Made by a program: the position numbers and the translations under genes
Notes under the pieces: model-generated
The model's database searches: none
Told to the model about the DNA's origin: nothing
The model's input: the letters and a program-made list of their open reading frames with translations, nothing else
DNA from: Oligoflexus tunisiensis
Lineage (GTDB): Bacteria > Bdellovibrionota_B > Oligoflexia > Oligoflexales > Oligoflexaceae
Direction of reading: 5' to 3'
DNA length: 64,000 nt
Assembly: GCF_001748245.1 (NCBI RefSeq)
Contig: NZ_BDFO01000001.1
Coordinates: forward strand, 2,750,471 to 2,814,470
Shown here: piece after piece, positions 17,366 through 26,205 of the stretch
How positions within the stretch are numbered: position 1 is the first letter of the stretch
How the letters are laid out: each line of letters opens with the position of its first letter

Positions 17366-18151
17366 TTACTCGCAAGTGCCTTCGGGCAGGCCGAGATCAA
17401 CGCCGGAATCTTCCTGGACCCAGCAGATGTTCGCATGCATCAGACCATAGATACCGCCGGTGCCGCAAGCGCCGCCGCGTGATGTCACGCCGTACACGCG
17501 CCACTCACCGTTTTCAAGCTGGCCAAAGACCGGACCGCCGCTATCGCCTTGGCAGGAGTCCTTGCCACCGCCGCCGATGCTGATCTCGTTGCTGGTCAGC
17601 CGGGTGATCTTGCCGTCAACTTCAAACTTCACGCCGAAGCCGCCGTCGTCACGGTTGCCGAAGCCTACGATGCGGCCGATGCCGCCGATCGCCAGCAGTT
17701 CATCGATTTCCTCGGAATCCGTGAGCACAGGAACGATGTCGCTCTCTTCGAGATCCATTTCCTGGGTCAGCACGATATAGGCGATGTCATTGGTCGTGTT
17801 GTATTTGGGAGAATATTTGATGGACTTGGCCTGGTATTGACCCGTCACACGGCCACCTTCCTTGCCGTCGCCGACGTAGACAGCCACGTTGGAAGCTTTA
17901 AAGCCCTTGATACAGTGGGCTGCCGTGATCACCACAGTGGGTGCAATCGCGGTTCCAGTACAGTACATACCGCCGCTCTTTTGCGTGATGGCTACGACAT
18001 TTTTCCAGCTGCCTGCAGGCACGCGTGTGCCGCCGTATACCTTCTGGTCGCTGGTGCTTTCACCAACGGAGCCGCAACCGACAGCCATCGACAGTACGAT
18101 CGAACAGGGAACCAATGCCAAAGCCTTGTTGAATCCTGCCATTCTTTTCAT
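17366..18151 (-). CDS. Trypsin-like (S1) serine protease lipoprotein
   Basis: A 261-residue secreted protease. The signal ends in AVGC (lipid Cys26). The catalytic triad is complete: His79 in ITAAHC, Asp122 in TTNDIAYIVL and Ser204 in CQGDSGGP. KVYGGT at residues 37-42 corresponds to the chymotrypsin activation site, so cleavage before Val38 could mature the enzyme. Cys64/Cys80 and Cys200/Cys229 fit conserved disulfides. The residue six before the active Ser is Gly/Lys-Asp (GGKDSC), and Asp198 favours trypsin-like cleavage after Arg or Lys. It is probably displayed on the cell envelope and useful for scavenging or predation. Confidence 0.93.
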   Translation of the reverse strand: MKRMAGFNKALALVPCSIVLSMAVGCGSVGESTSDQKVYGGTRVPAGSWKNVVAITQKSGGMYCTGTAIAPTVVITAAHCIKGFKASNVAVYVGDGKEGGRVTGQYQAKSIKYSPKYNTTNDIAYIVLTQEMDLEESDIVPVLTDSEEIDELLAIGGIGRIVGFGNRDDGGFGVKFEVDGKITRLTSNEISIGGGGKDSCQGDSGGPVFGQLENGEWRVYGVTSRGGACGTGGIYGLMHANICWVQEDSGVDLGLPEGTCE

Positions 18152-18441
18152 GCACGCCTACCTTTTGTGAGTTTGGAAATTTATCAAAAAACCAAGCATC
18201 TCTGCTGACTGACTAGCCAGGTCATCCAGGAAAGAGGAGTCAAAAAAAATGAATGGACGACATTTTGATGCTTTTTGGACCCTTAAAACCCAGGTCTGGA
18301 CAGGCATAAAACCGGTACGGGCCGTGCTATTGATTCATATGATGAAGAAGGTTTAAGAAAAATCGTGAGGGAGGCAAAGTTCGGCGGTTAAAAAATGCTC
18401 AAATACCCTGACGGTGGGAACGACATCGTCGTTGGGGTTAG

Positions 18442-18471
18442 TAAAAAACAGGGAGCACGCGGCCCCCTCCC
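18442..18471 (-). terminator. Terminator on minus strand after CGTDVGN lipoprotein
   Basis: Read on the minus strand, GGGAG (18471-18467) pairs with CTCCC (18455-18451) and TGTTTTTT follows. The remaining part of the 324-base gap 18152-18475 shows no gene; it should hold the protease promoter. Confidence 0.6.
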
Positions 18472-18475
18472 GACA

Positions 18476-19489
18476 TCATTGGACCTGACAGCCCTCGAGG
18501 GCGAGGTCCTCTTCCGTTCCATCGTTATGGATAAGGGTGGCGCCGTCGCTGTCAAAGACCAGAGTAAAGCTGGCGGTTGCGGTTGTATCGCTGCCGTTCG
18601 CAAAGACCTGACCTTCCACGGATCCGGAGCTGGGATGGCAGCTGCTGCCGAGGGAAAGGACCAGATTCCTATAGCGCAGAATCACCGTCTCAGCCTCGGG
18701 ATCGGTCGACGTCACAGCCCCGGAGATGATTTCCACACGGGTGACTCCGGCGCCGCGCGTGCGGGTTTTTTCCAGAATAATGGGTTCATCCGCAAGGGTC
18801 GCAATGGAACGGGTGAGTGGTACGTCCCGGTTCTGCCTCAGGAGTGAAACCGTGCTGGAAAAGGTCGATTTCCGCTGCACGGTCAGAGGATCCAGCGTGC
18901 TGGAAACCCGGGAGAACTCCACCGTCCTCTCACTGTTCACGGTCAGGTCCGATTCGCTGAGGGTGCTGCCATCAGCTTTGAGCGTCACCGAGCGTTTGCG
19001 ACTCTTATTCAGCTGCGTCCTGGTTTTCAAGGCTGCGAGCTGCGCCCAGCTCAGCACTGGACGGTTGTTGTTACAGGCCAGCGCCCCGAGCGTGCCGGGC
19101 ACGGCATAGTTCATATCCACCATCGTATCGAAGGTATCCTTCTGCAGCTTGCGTCGGACGGGACGCCCATATTCCGTCTCGAACGCCAGGCTTAAGGTGA
19201 CCTTGACGTTGATGCTGCCGTCCGTATTTTCTGTGCAGGTGGTTTCGCCATCCGCCAGCGCAGGGTTATGCTGCTCCTGGTGCAGAGCCAGAGGGGTTGC
19301 GCTGCTGTCACTGCCGTCGTTGATGGAGCTGATCACCTCATCATGCTGCATCGCGACCACCGCTGCGAGATCGCTGCCGTCGCCGGTCACAGGTTTGCCG
19401 GAATTGCCCACGTCGGTACCGCAGCCCGGGCTGAAAACCAGAAGCCCCCAGGTCAGGATCGCAAAAGAGAGCAGGGCCGACTTTTTCAT
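18476..19489 (-). CDS. Lipoprotein of the CGTDVGN type, function unknown
   Basis: A 337-residue lipoprotein whose signal ends SPGC and whose mature N-terminus reads CGTDVGNSGKP. Similar CGTDVGN starts recur in lipoproteins of Oligoflexia, often beside TIGR02147 regulators; I state this from memory of the group. The mature part is Ser/Thr-rich and beta-like, with Cys pairs (TTCTEN, LACNNN, SSCHPS, EGCQVQ) that may form disulfides. No catalytic motif is evident. It follows the TIGR02147 gene by 55 bases on the same strand, suggesting an operon. Confidence 0.75.
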   Translation of the reverse strand: MKKSALLSFAILTWGLLVFSPGCGTDVGNSGKPVTGDGSDLAAVVAMQHDEVISSINDGSDSSATPLALHQEQHNPALADGETTCTENTDGSINVKVTLSLAFETEYGRPVRRKLQKDTFDTMVDMNYAVPGTLGALACNNNRPVLSWAQLAALKTRTQLNKSRKRSVTLKADGSTLSESDLTVNSERTVEFSRVSSTLDPLTVQRKSTFSSTVSLLRQNRDVPLTRSIATLADEPIILEKTRTRGAGVTRVEIISGAVTSTDPEAETVILRYRNLVLSLGSSCHPSSGSVEGQVFANGSDTTATASFTLVFDSDGATLIHNDGTEEDLALEGCQVQ

Positions 19490-19544
19490 GTTGATTCCGT
19501 CCTTTGTGGGGGACTCCCGCCAAAACCTAAAGAGGCATCGGGCG

Positions 19545-20411
19545 TCATGGTTGTTTACGGGTCATGGGAAAAAGCTGAAGGCTGAGCTGGTAAACCCGCT
19601 CGGGCTCAGGATCCTGCGCGGCAAGATCCATGATCTTTTTACGAAAATTACGGATCTCTTTTTTGATTTTGGGCATGCGCTCGGGAGCGATGGCCATGGA
19701 CGTGGCGCTGATCTCCCGTTCCTCCACGCTGATCGTCATGAGGGCCTGCTTGGCCAGCTCCAGTATTTTGGAATGATAACGCACCAGGGCCATCGACATG
19801 ATTTCATGACCGGTGGAAATGCGGGCCTGCGTGGGCTTCAGTTTTTTCGTCTCCGGATCGGGTGCCAGCAGGCCAAGCTTTTGCAAAAGGATCAGGGATT
19901 TTTTCGCCTGATCGAGGCGGATGCGGGGAATAAGAGCAGCGGCCAGCTCCTGCGGGTCATCGGTGAAGTGCGGCGTGAAACTGAATTCATAGATGGCGAC
20001 GTGGTACCATTCGGTGAAGTATTCCAGCTGGGCCATCAGCTCATCGGAATCGGAAATCGTCCGGGTTTTTTGTTTGACCAGATTCTGCAGGATGACCTCC
20101 CGCTCCGGGGCAAGGTCGCTATCAAAGTAGGCCACCAGATCATCCCAATATTTCCGCTCGACCGCCTTGAGTTCGAGCGCCTCCGCAATCTTGCGGCCGG
20201 TTTTATTGGTCAAGGGTCTTTGCCCTTTGATGATGAGGTACATGACGTTGCTGCGAGCAAAACCCAGATCCTCAGCGAACTGCATGTAGGAATAGCTATC
20301 CATTTCCGTTTTCATGGCCTGATACACGGCCTCCAGGTAGGCCTTGTAATCCAGAAATCGGGTGACCGATATCCTGCTGCTGACATTCTTAAGAATCCGC
20401 GCCTGTTTCAT
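19545..20411 (-). CDS. TIGR02147/DUF4423 family regulator-like protein
   Basis: A 288-residue cytoplasmic protein. The N-terminus FLDYKAYLEAVYQAMK followed by YSYMQFAEDLGFARSNVMYL matches TIGR02147 proteins. This part resembles a helix-turn-helix: ARSNVMYLIIKGQRPLTNKT. The rest fits the DUF4423 C-terminal region (YFTEWYHVAIYEF, LLQKLGLLAPD). These proteins are multiplied in Fibrobacter and in Bdellovibrionota and are thought to be DNA-binding regulators. ATG 20411 has GGAGG 9 bases upstream; a TTG at 20420 is less likely. It is probably cotranscribed with the lipoprotein at 18476. Confidence 0.85.
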   Translation of the reverse strand: MKQARILKNVSSRISVTRFLDYKAYLEAVYQAMKTEMDSYSYMQFAEDLGFARSNVMYLIIKGQRPLTNKTGRKIAEALELKAVERKYWDDLVAYFDSDLAPEREVILQNLVKQKTRTISDSDELMAQLEYFTEWYHVAIYEFSFTPHFTDDPQELAAALIPRIRLDQAKKSLILLQKLGLLAPDPETKKLKPTQARISTGHEIMSMALVRYHSKILELAKQALMTISVEEREISATSMAIAPERMPKIKKEIRNFRKKIMDLAAQDPEPERVYQLSLQLFPMTRKQP

Positions 20412-20540
20412 GACGGCCAACCTCCGCTCACTTCATCTCTTATCGGCAGGATAATTCTGCAAACAAGTTGAAATTATAAGCTTAAGTTTTTATTAATGAA
20501 ACAGATAATTCCCGAAGAATGCGGAGCCCATTTTGCAAAT

Positions 20541-21914
20541 TTAAAAGAGAAGGACCGCGCCGGGTTTATGAGCCTCGGCCCCATGCTCGGCGAGGACGTC
20601 GGGAATAAAAGCGTCGACCGACAGTTTTTCCTGATCGGTGACCAGCTTTTTTCGGATGCGATCATGCAGCTGGCTCGTAAAGTTTTCCAGCTCATCATCC
20701 GGAGCGCCACGGTTCAGATAGGCCTCGATGGTTTCGATCTCGGCGATGCGATGCTCGATGATCTGCCGCAGCAGGTCAAAGCCTTGGGTCAGGACGATGA
20801 GATTGGACACCAGCTGCTCGATACCCTGGGTGCGAAGAAAGATGGCGGCTTTGGTTTCCTCCCAGCTGTCTTCGCTTAAAGGGTCCATGATGTTCAAGCT
20901 TTCCCGGACGCAGGCCAGAGATTCCGCGCTGGGCGTGGGAGCCGCGTTATAGGCATCATCGAAGCGTTTTTTACCTGGCACGGAAATGAGCAGAGCAAAG
21001 GTTTCCGTTCCACCGTCTTCAATCAGCTGCACCGTCTCCAGCAGGTGGCGCCGCACGGTAGAGAGGCCCTGGACGGCATCCAGAGTCACGCGACGGTCCT
21101 GCTCCTCGGCGCCATGCAGTGACTTTTGAATTCCCGCGGTCATTTGCACGATCCGGTTGATGCCCAGGATGATCCGCCCATAAATGGATTCCGTATCGCG
21201 GGCGCGATCGCCGAGGATTTTGGCTTCATCCTCAGCTTCCCGTGCCCATACGGATTTCTCAATATTTTTCAGGATTTTCATGCAATGCGCCTGGGCCTTG
21301 TATTCCGCGGCCAGTTCGTTGGCCAGGCGAATGACCGAGATGGCGATGCTGCGCGCGAGATCCTCGGATAAGGCAAGGGTGATGGTGGCAAACGAGATAT
21401 AGTCGTACCACATGTCGAATTCTGTTTTCAAGCAGCCCGACCTGGACACCGGGAGTCGATCGCCGCAAATAAAACTGTGGCGTCCGACAATCTGATGACC
21501 ATCCACGGTTGCAAAGCGGCCCGAGGGCGAGGCAGTCAGGCGGTCGAGGCCATTGACTTTCACCTTGCGGTCCTCGGAGACAACCACCAGCTCAATTTCC
21601 CCGAGCCGGGCCTTGCGCAGCGTCGGCAGGAGGGCCACGTAGCGAAAGAAGTCAAAGGACACATGCCGCAGCACATAATTGAGATTTTGTTCCGCCAGCA
21701 GCGTATCGAGGGCGAGAAATCCATTCCAGCTGCCGGAGATGAGATGCATGAAATCAAGCTGGATGGGTTCGCAGGGGGCGAGCCTGTGCCGCTCCTGAAT
21801 CAGCTCAATCGTCTGGCGCAAATCCGCTGATTCGTCGAGGCCACCCCGAAGGAAAATCTGTCCCTCGGATCCGATAATCGCGGAATAGCGCTGCTGCTCC
21901 AGATGAATGCCCAT
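20541..21914 (-). CDS. Large hypothetical protein with STAS-like N-terminus
   Basis: A 457-residue soluble protein. Residues 1-85 resemble a STAS/anti-sigma-antagonist-like fold: strands IIGSEGQIFLRGG and PIQLDFMHLISGSWNGFLAL, followed by a helix. No phospho-acceptor Ser/Thr can be assigned. The rest, from about residue 165, is predominantly long helices (for example ARSIAISVIRLANELAAEY), ending with a charged helical tail. No family was recognised. It may be a regulatory adaptor; this is speculative. It is transcribed on its own, divergent from the OmpA-family gene. Confidence 0.65.
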   Translation of the reverse strand: MGIHLEQQRYSAIIGSEGQIFLRGGLDESADLRQTIELIQERHRLAPCEPIQLDFMHLISGSWNGFLALDTLLAEQNLNYVLRHVSFDFFRYVALLPTLRKARLGEIELVVVSEDRKVKVNGLDRLTASPSGRFATVDGHQIVGRHSFICGDRLPVSRSGCLKTEFDMWYDYISFATITLALSEDLARSIAISVIRLANELAAEYKAQAHCMKILKNIEKSVWAREAEDEAKILGDRARDTESIYGRIILGINRIVQMTAGIQKSLHGAEEQDRRVTLDAVQGLSTVRRHLLETVQLIEDGGTETFALLISVPGKKRFDDAYNAAPTPSAESLACVRESLNIMDPLSEDSWEETKAAIFLRTQGIEQLVSNLIVLTQGFDLLRQIIEHRIAEIETIEAYLNRGAPDDELENFTSQLHDRIRKKLVTDQEKLSVDAFIPDVLAEHGAEAHKPGAVLLF

Positions 21915-22227
21915 GGAATGCTCGTTGGTGGTTTTTATTTATCGTAACACAGGATCCCAGCTGATCAACATTCTTTCGCCCTGAAAGGATTGCGACAGGC
22001 GCTGTCAAAAATTTTTGCAGTTGTCAGGCGTGTTCAATTTTTACTTTATGATCAGACCCCTGCCGGCATTTCCGCAGGTCATTAACCTCCTATAACCATT
22101 GCTTTAAACCAGTTCTTTCGAATGAAGGCAAGGCGGAATCAGTCTTGCAATACATGAATTGGGGGACCCCGAGGATCCCTGTGCTGAGCTGTTTATTTGG
22201 AGTGGAAATGGAGAGGGGAGTGAGTTC
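21915..22227. promoter_or_regulatory. Divergent intergenic region with inverted repeat
   Basis: This 313-base gap separates two divergent genes and must hold both promoters. GACAG-GCG-CTGTC at 21994-22006 is a short inverted repeat. TATGAT at 22047-22052 is a -10-like hexamer for the OmpA gene, but no well-spaced -35 was found. No gene is visible. Confidence 0.3.
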
Positions 22228-23646
22228 ATGCGTAACACATTGCGAGTCGGTTCGCTGGCTGTCGCCTGTTTAATGGCGGTCGAAGCCCGAGCCAACATCA
22301 CAGGTTCGGATCTGCAAAATTTTAATGCATCGTACACGCCTGCGGATAGCGTTACGGTCCATGGCGCCAAAACCATGGGTTCCGGTCGCCTGAGTCTCGG
22401 CCTCTTTGCCAACAATGCGGTCAATACTCTGCCTTACTTCAACGAAGAAGGTTTGCCCAACATCGATCAGAAAAAATCCTTCAGCAATTCTGTGACCGGC
22501 CTGGAATTGGCCGTGAGTTACGGCATCACTTCGTTCTGGGATATCAGTCTGGCCCTGCCTTCCTTTGTGGCCCAAACGGTGGAAAAGGATGACCAGCTGC
22601 ATGGTTATTTTGCAAGACTCGGCATCACCGAGCTGCGGATCGCCAACAAATTTCAATTGCTGGCGACGGATTTCCTGTCTTTGGGCCTGATGGCAACCGC
22701 CAATCATAATCGCGTTCAGAACAATCCCTATTCCGGCAACATGGAATGGCCATCGTTTGCGCTGGAACTGCTGGGGACTCTTGATTTTGGTTTCTTGACC
22801 TGGTCCACCAACGTCGGCTATCGCTGGCATCATGGTGAGCCGACCGCTGAGCTGCAGGAGGTTCTCCCCGTGCAGCGTTTCGGAGATCAATGGGTGGCCT
22901 CGACCGGCGTGGATGTGAAGCTGCCGGCGACCGACCTCACGGTGCAGGCCGAAGTCTACGGTTCCTATGCGAAGCAGGATTTTTCGAGTTTTTCCCCGCG
23001 GAATACTTCGATCATGGAAGGCCTCGTTGGTCTGAAATATCCTTTGGATGACGCCTGGACCCTTTATGGTGGTTACGGCTCGGAAATGCGCCATGCGCTG
23101 AGTTCCGCCGACAATCGGTTTTATGCCGGGGTCCGTTGGACCACTGACCTCACGCCGGCGAAACCCGTGGAGGTGGCGCCCGCTCCGGCCCCTGTGGCTC
23201 CTGTGGTTCCGGTCATGGGACCGGGCATCACCGAGCGGGCTCCGGATGCGATCGTGGAACTGGATGATATTTACTTTCACTTCGATTCCACCGCCATTCG
23301 CGATCCCAAAGGCTATGAAGTCATGCAAAGGCTGAAAGAGCTTTTGCAGAGCAATCGCAATATCGAGCGCGTGGTGATCGAGGGTCATGCCTGTGCCCTC
23401 GGGACGGATGATTACAACTTCGGGTTGAGCGATCGGCGGGCCGATACCATCGAACGCTGGCTCATGCGGAATTACGGAATCCCCCCCGAGAAACTCCTGA
23501 CCGTCGGCTGGGGCGAAAAACGGCCCAAGGTCAGCAACGCGATCGAGTCGAGTCGTATGCTAAATCGCCGGGCAACGTTCAAGATCTACTACGAAATGCC
23601 GCGTATTCCCGCTCCCCGGACGCCTCAGACTCAGCAGGCTCACTGA
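22228..23646 (+). CDS. OmpA-family outer-membrane protein
   Basis: A 472-residue protein with a signal peptide (cleavage near ARANI). Residues about 30-310 form a beta-barrel-like region with alternating aromatic strands (SWDISL-type repeats such as TSFWDISLALPSF). A Pro/Ala/Val hinge around 315-335 leads to a C-terminal OmpA-like peptidoglycan-binding domain. That domain contains IYFHFDSTAI, VIEGHACALGTDDYNFGLSD and RRADTIERWL, with the Asp and Arg expected to bind diaminopimelate. It would link the outer membrane to peptidoglycan. ATG 22228 follows GAGGGGAG. Hairpins follow the stop. Confidence 0.9.
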   Translation: MRNTLRVGSLAVACLMAVEARANITGSDLQNFNASYTPADSVTVHGAKTMGSGRLSLGLFANNAVNTLPYFNEEGLPNIDQKKSFSNSVTGLELAVSYGITSFWDISLALPSFVAQTVEKDDQLHGYFARLGITELRIANKFQLLATDFLSLGLMATANHNRVQNNPYSGNMEWPSFALELLGTLDFGFLTWSTNVGYRWHHGEPTAELQEVLPVQRFGDQWVASTGVDVKLPATDLTVQAEVYGSYAKQDFSSFSPRNTSIMEGLVGLKYPLDDAWTLYGGYGSEMRHALSSADNRFYAGVRWTTDLTPAKPVEVAPAPAPVAPVVPVMGPGITERAPDAIVELDDIYFHFDSTAIRDPKGYEVMQRLKELLQSNRNIERVVIEGHACALGTDDYNFGLSDRRADTIERWLMRNYGIPPEKLLTVGWGEKRPKVSNAIESSRMLNRRATFKIYYEMPRIPAPRTPQTQQAH

Positions 23647-23656
23647 TCAAGCATGC

Positions 23657-23681
23657 GTCCACCCGTTGACAAAGGGTGGAC
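23657..23681 (+). terminator. Hairpin after OmpA-family gene
   Basis: GTCCACCC (23657-23664) pairs with GGGTGGAC (23674-23681) over 9 bases. It lies 11 bases after the stop. No T-run follows, so it may be a 3' stabilising hairpin rather than a complete terminator. Confidence 0.5.
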
Positions 23682-23784
23682 TTGCGTCTGAGTCAGCTCA
23701 CAAAAAAATATGAGCGCGCACCCGAAAGCTCTGGATCGAGCCTGGGTCATCCCCTTGAGAACGGTCATGTCTGCTGAAAAAATC

Positions 23785-23815
23785 GCCGGATTGCCCCTGG
23801 GCCAATCCGGCTTTT
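23785..23815 (+). terminator. Rho-independent terminator upstream of livJ
   Basis: GCCGGATTG (23785-23793) pairs perfectly with CAATCCGGC (23803-23811) and TTTT follows. It isolates the liv operon from the OmpA-family gene. The rest of the gap 23647-23970 shows no gene and should hold the liv promoter. Confidence 0.8.
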
Positions 23816-23970
23816 GCAATTTTTATGGAAAAATGAATTCTTTTTTGAGAATTTGAATACCTCAACTCCGCTCCAGTCTGAGCACCAAGGTGCAGATACA
23901 GGATCTCGGGCCGCTCCGTGAGCCGCCCGAAGGGAAAGTGGAGTTGGTCTTACGACACAGGGAGCTTTTT

Positions 23971-25185
23971 ATGTTTTCAGTCAGGAATCGCTTTACTCTC
24001 GGGATGACACTCGTGGCAGCCTTGGGCCTCCAGAGTCAGTTGCTGCGGGCCGCAGGCAAGGACATCGTGATCGGCGTCGCTGGTCCGCATACCGGTGCGA
24101 ACGCCCCTTTTGGGCTGCAGCTCTGGAAAGGGGCGGAGGCCGCTGTCAAAGACATCAATGATGCCGGTGGGATCAACGGCAAAAAACTGCGTGCGGTGAA
24201 AGCGGACGACGCCTGTATACCAGCCCAGGCCAAGTCGGTCGCCAACAAACTGGTGAACACGGAAGGCGTGTCAGCTGTGGTCGGGCACTTCTGTTCGTCA
24301 TCGACCATCCCTGCGGCCAGCGTGTATCGGGAAAATAATGTGCTGATGATCACGCCCGCCTCGACCAATCCTCGCGTGACGGAAGATGCGGCGTTCAAGC
24401 CCCGGGACTGCTCGGGTATCACTGATGCCGGCAAGAAGGCCAAGTGCGAACTGCAGAATCACAGCGTCATCATGCGGATGTGCGGGCGCGATGATCAGCA
24501 GGGTGTGGAAGCCGCTGAGTTTGTCCACAAGGTTCTCAAAGCGAAGAAAGTCGCCATCGTTCATGACAAGGACACCTACGGTCAGGGACTGGCGGACGCA
24601 ATGAAAGCGCATCTGAAAACCCTGGGTCAGCAGCCGGTCATTTACGAAGGTCTGACCCGCGGCGAAAAAGACTTCAACGCGCTGGTGACCAAGATCAAAG
24701 CGGCTCAGGCCGATGCTGTTTACTTCGGTGGTCTGCACGCCGAAGCCGGTCCCCTGATCCGTCAGATGCGGGAGCAGGGTCTGAAAGCGGCTTTCATTTC
24801 AGGCGATGGAATTGTGTCCGAGGAATTCGTGTCATCGGCCGGCGGCGAGAAATTCGTCAGCGGAGCCTACATGACCTTCGGCGCCGACCCACGGAAACTT
24901 CCCAATGGCAAAAAGGTCGTCGATTCCTTCCGGAAGACCGGTTATGAGCCCGAAGGCTACACCCTTTATTCCTATGCCGCCGTGCAGGCCATCGCAGCCG
25001 CCATCAAAGGAACGGGTGAAACCCGTGACGGTCGTAAACTTTCCAAGTGGCTCTTCGACAATGGTGCGGACACCGTGATGGGCAAGCAAAACTGGACGCA
25101 GAAGGGCGACCTCCAAAAGTCCGGCTACGTGATGTATGTTTGGGACACCAAAGGCAAGTACGCTGAAGTTGGCAACAAACTGTGA
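23971..25185 (+). CDS. livJ: Branched-chain amino-acid ABC transporter, substrate-binding protein
   Basis: A 404-residue periplasmic binding protein for leucine, isoleucine or valine. The signal peptide (about 1-28, ending LLRAAG) precedes KDIVIGVAGPHTGANAPFG, the type-I binding-protein start. DINDAGGINGKKLRAV, VVGHFCSSSTIPAASVY and ITPASTNPRVTE form the ligand pocket region. Extra cysteines between residues 145 and 170 (PRDCSG, AKCELQ, RMCGRD) mark an insertion typical of LivJ. ATG 23971 has AGGGAG 6 bases upstream. It is the first gene of livJHMGF. A terminator behind it should make livJ mRNA more abundant than the transporter genes. Confidence 0.93.
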   Translation: MFSVRNRFTLGMTLVAALGLQSQLLRAAGKDIVIGVAGPHTGANAPFGLQLWKGAEAAVKDINDAGGINGKKLRAVKADDACIPAQAKSVANKLVNTEGVSAVVGHFCSSSTIPAASVYRENNVLMITPASTNPRVTEDAAFKPRDCSGITDAGKKAKCELQNHSVIMRMCGRDDQQGVEAAEFVHKVLKAKKVAIVHDKDTYGQGLADAMKAHLKTLGQQPVIYEGLTRGEKDFNALVTKIKAAQADAVYFGGLHAEAGPLIRQMREQGLKAAFISGDGIVSEEFVSSAGGEKFVSGAYMTFGADPRKLPNGKKVVDSFRKTGYEPEGYTLYSYAAVQAIAAAIKGTGETRDGRKLSKWLFDNGADTVMGKQNWTQKGDLQKSGYVMYVWDTKGKYAEVGNKL

Positions 25186-25232
25186 TAAAACCCCGGGCAC
25201 CCCGCACAAGGGTGCTCGTCGCGTCATGGGCA

Positions 25233-25260
25233 GCCCGCGTGGGAACGCGGGCGCTTTTAT
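25233..25260 (+). terminator. Intra-operon terminator between livJ and livH
   Basis: GCCCGCGT (25233-25240) pairs with ACGCGGGC (25245-25252) and is followed by GCTTTTATTT. It likely allows partial read-through, giving excess binding protein. Confidence 0.8.
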
Positions 25261-25282
25261 TTCCTAACTTCCAATTGGTGTC

Positions 25283-26203
25283 ATGATGGATCTTTACGTA
25301 CTGGGTCAACAGCTTGTCAATGGCCTCGTCCTGGGGGCGACCTATGGCCTGATCGCAGTGGGCTATACCATGGTCTATGGGATTATCGGCATGATAAATT
25401 TTGCTCACGGCGAAATTTATATGATTTCCGCATATCTCGCTGCGATCGGGCTTGCGGTCCTGGCCTGGATGGGGATTCAATCGCCGTTTCTCCTCATTGC
25501 TCTGACGCTGGTTTTTGCCATCGTCGTCACCAGCACCTATGGGGTGGTGATCGAACGTCTCGCCTATCGGCCCTTGCGCAAAGCCAATCGACTGGCGCCG
25601 CTGATTTCGGCCATCGGGGTGTCGCTGATCCTGCAAAACTATGTGCAGCTCAGCCAGGGTGCCAAGAACCAGGGTGTGCCGACGCTGATCAGCGGTGCCC
25701 TGCGCATTGGCGAGGCCGATCACTTCTTTCAAATCACCTATACCCAGATCATGATTATCCTCGTGGCCCTCTTCAGTATGGGCATTCTGAACGCGGTCGT
25801 GCGTTTCACCGCTCTCGGTCGAGCCATGCGGGCCACGCAGCAGGACCGGGGCATGGCGGAAATTCTGGGCATCAACACCGATCGCATCATTGCTGTTGTC
25901 TTTGCCATAGGCGCCGCCATGGCTGCTGTTGCCGGAGTTTTGATTACCTTGAATTATGGCAGCTTTGATTTCTATGTTGGCTTTGTGACCGGCATCAAAG
26001 CTTTCACGGCCGCAGTGCTCGGCGGCATTGGCTCCTTGCCGGGGGCCATGCTGGGTGGAATCCTTCTCGGGCTTGCCGAATCCCTGTTTTCCGGCTTTGT
26101 GAATTCTGATTATAAGGATGTGTTCGCCTTCGGCCTTCTGGTGGCGATCCTCATCTTTCGTCCGAGCGGTCTTTTGGGCAAACCCGTGGTGGAGAAAGTT
26201 TAA
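25283..26203 (+). CDS. livH: Branched-chain amino-acid ABC transporter, permease LivH
   Basis: A 306-residue inner-membrane permease with about eight helices. The family sequence is clear: LVNGLVLGATYGLIAVGYTM, then MINFAHGEIYM near residue 35, VIERLAYRPLRKANRLAPLI, and the cytoplasmic coupling loop FTALGRAMRATQQDRGMAEI with LGINTDRI. The C-terminal KAFTAAVLGGIGSLPGAMLG is also diagnostic. It forms the transmembrane pore with LivM. The livM start lies 2 bases after its stop. Confidence 0.95.
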   Translation: MMDLYVLGQQLVNGLVLGATYGLIAVGYTMVYGIIGMINFAHGEIYMISAYLAAIGLAVLAWMGIQSPFLLIALTLVFAIVVTSTYGVVIERLAYRPLRKANRLAPLISAIGVSLILQNYVQLSQGAKNQGVPTLISGALRIGEADHFFQITYTQIMIILVALFSMGILNAVVRFTALGRAMRATQQDRGMAEILGINTDRIIAVVFAIGAAMAAVAGVLITLNYGSFDFYVGFVTGIKAFTAAVLGGIGSLPGAMLGGILLGLAESLFSGFVNSDYKDVFAFGLLVAILIFRPSGLLGKPVVEKV

Positions 26204-26205
26204 GC

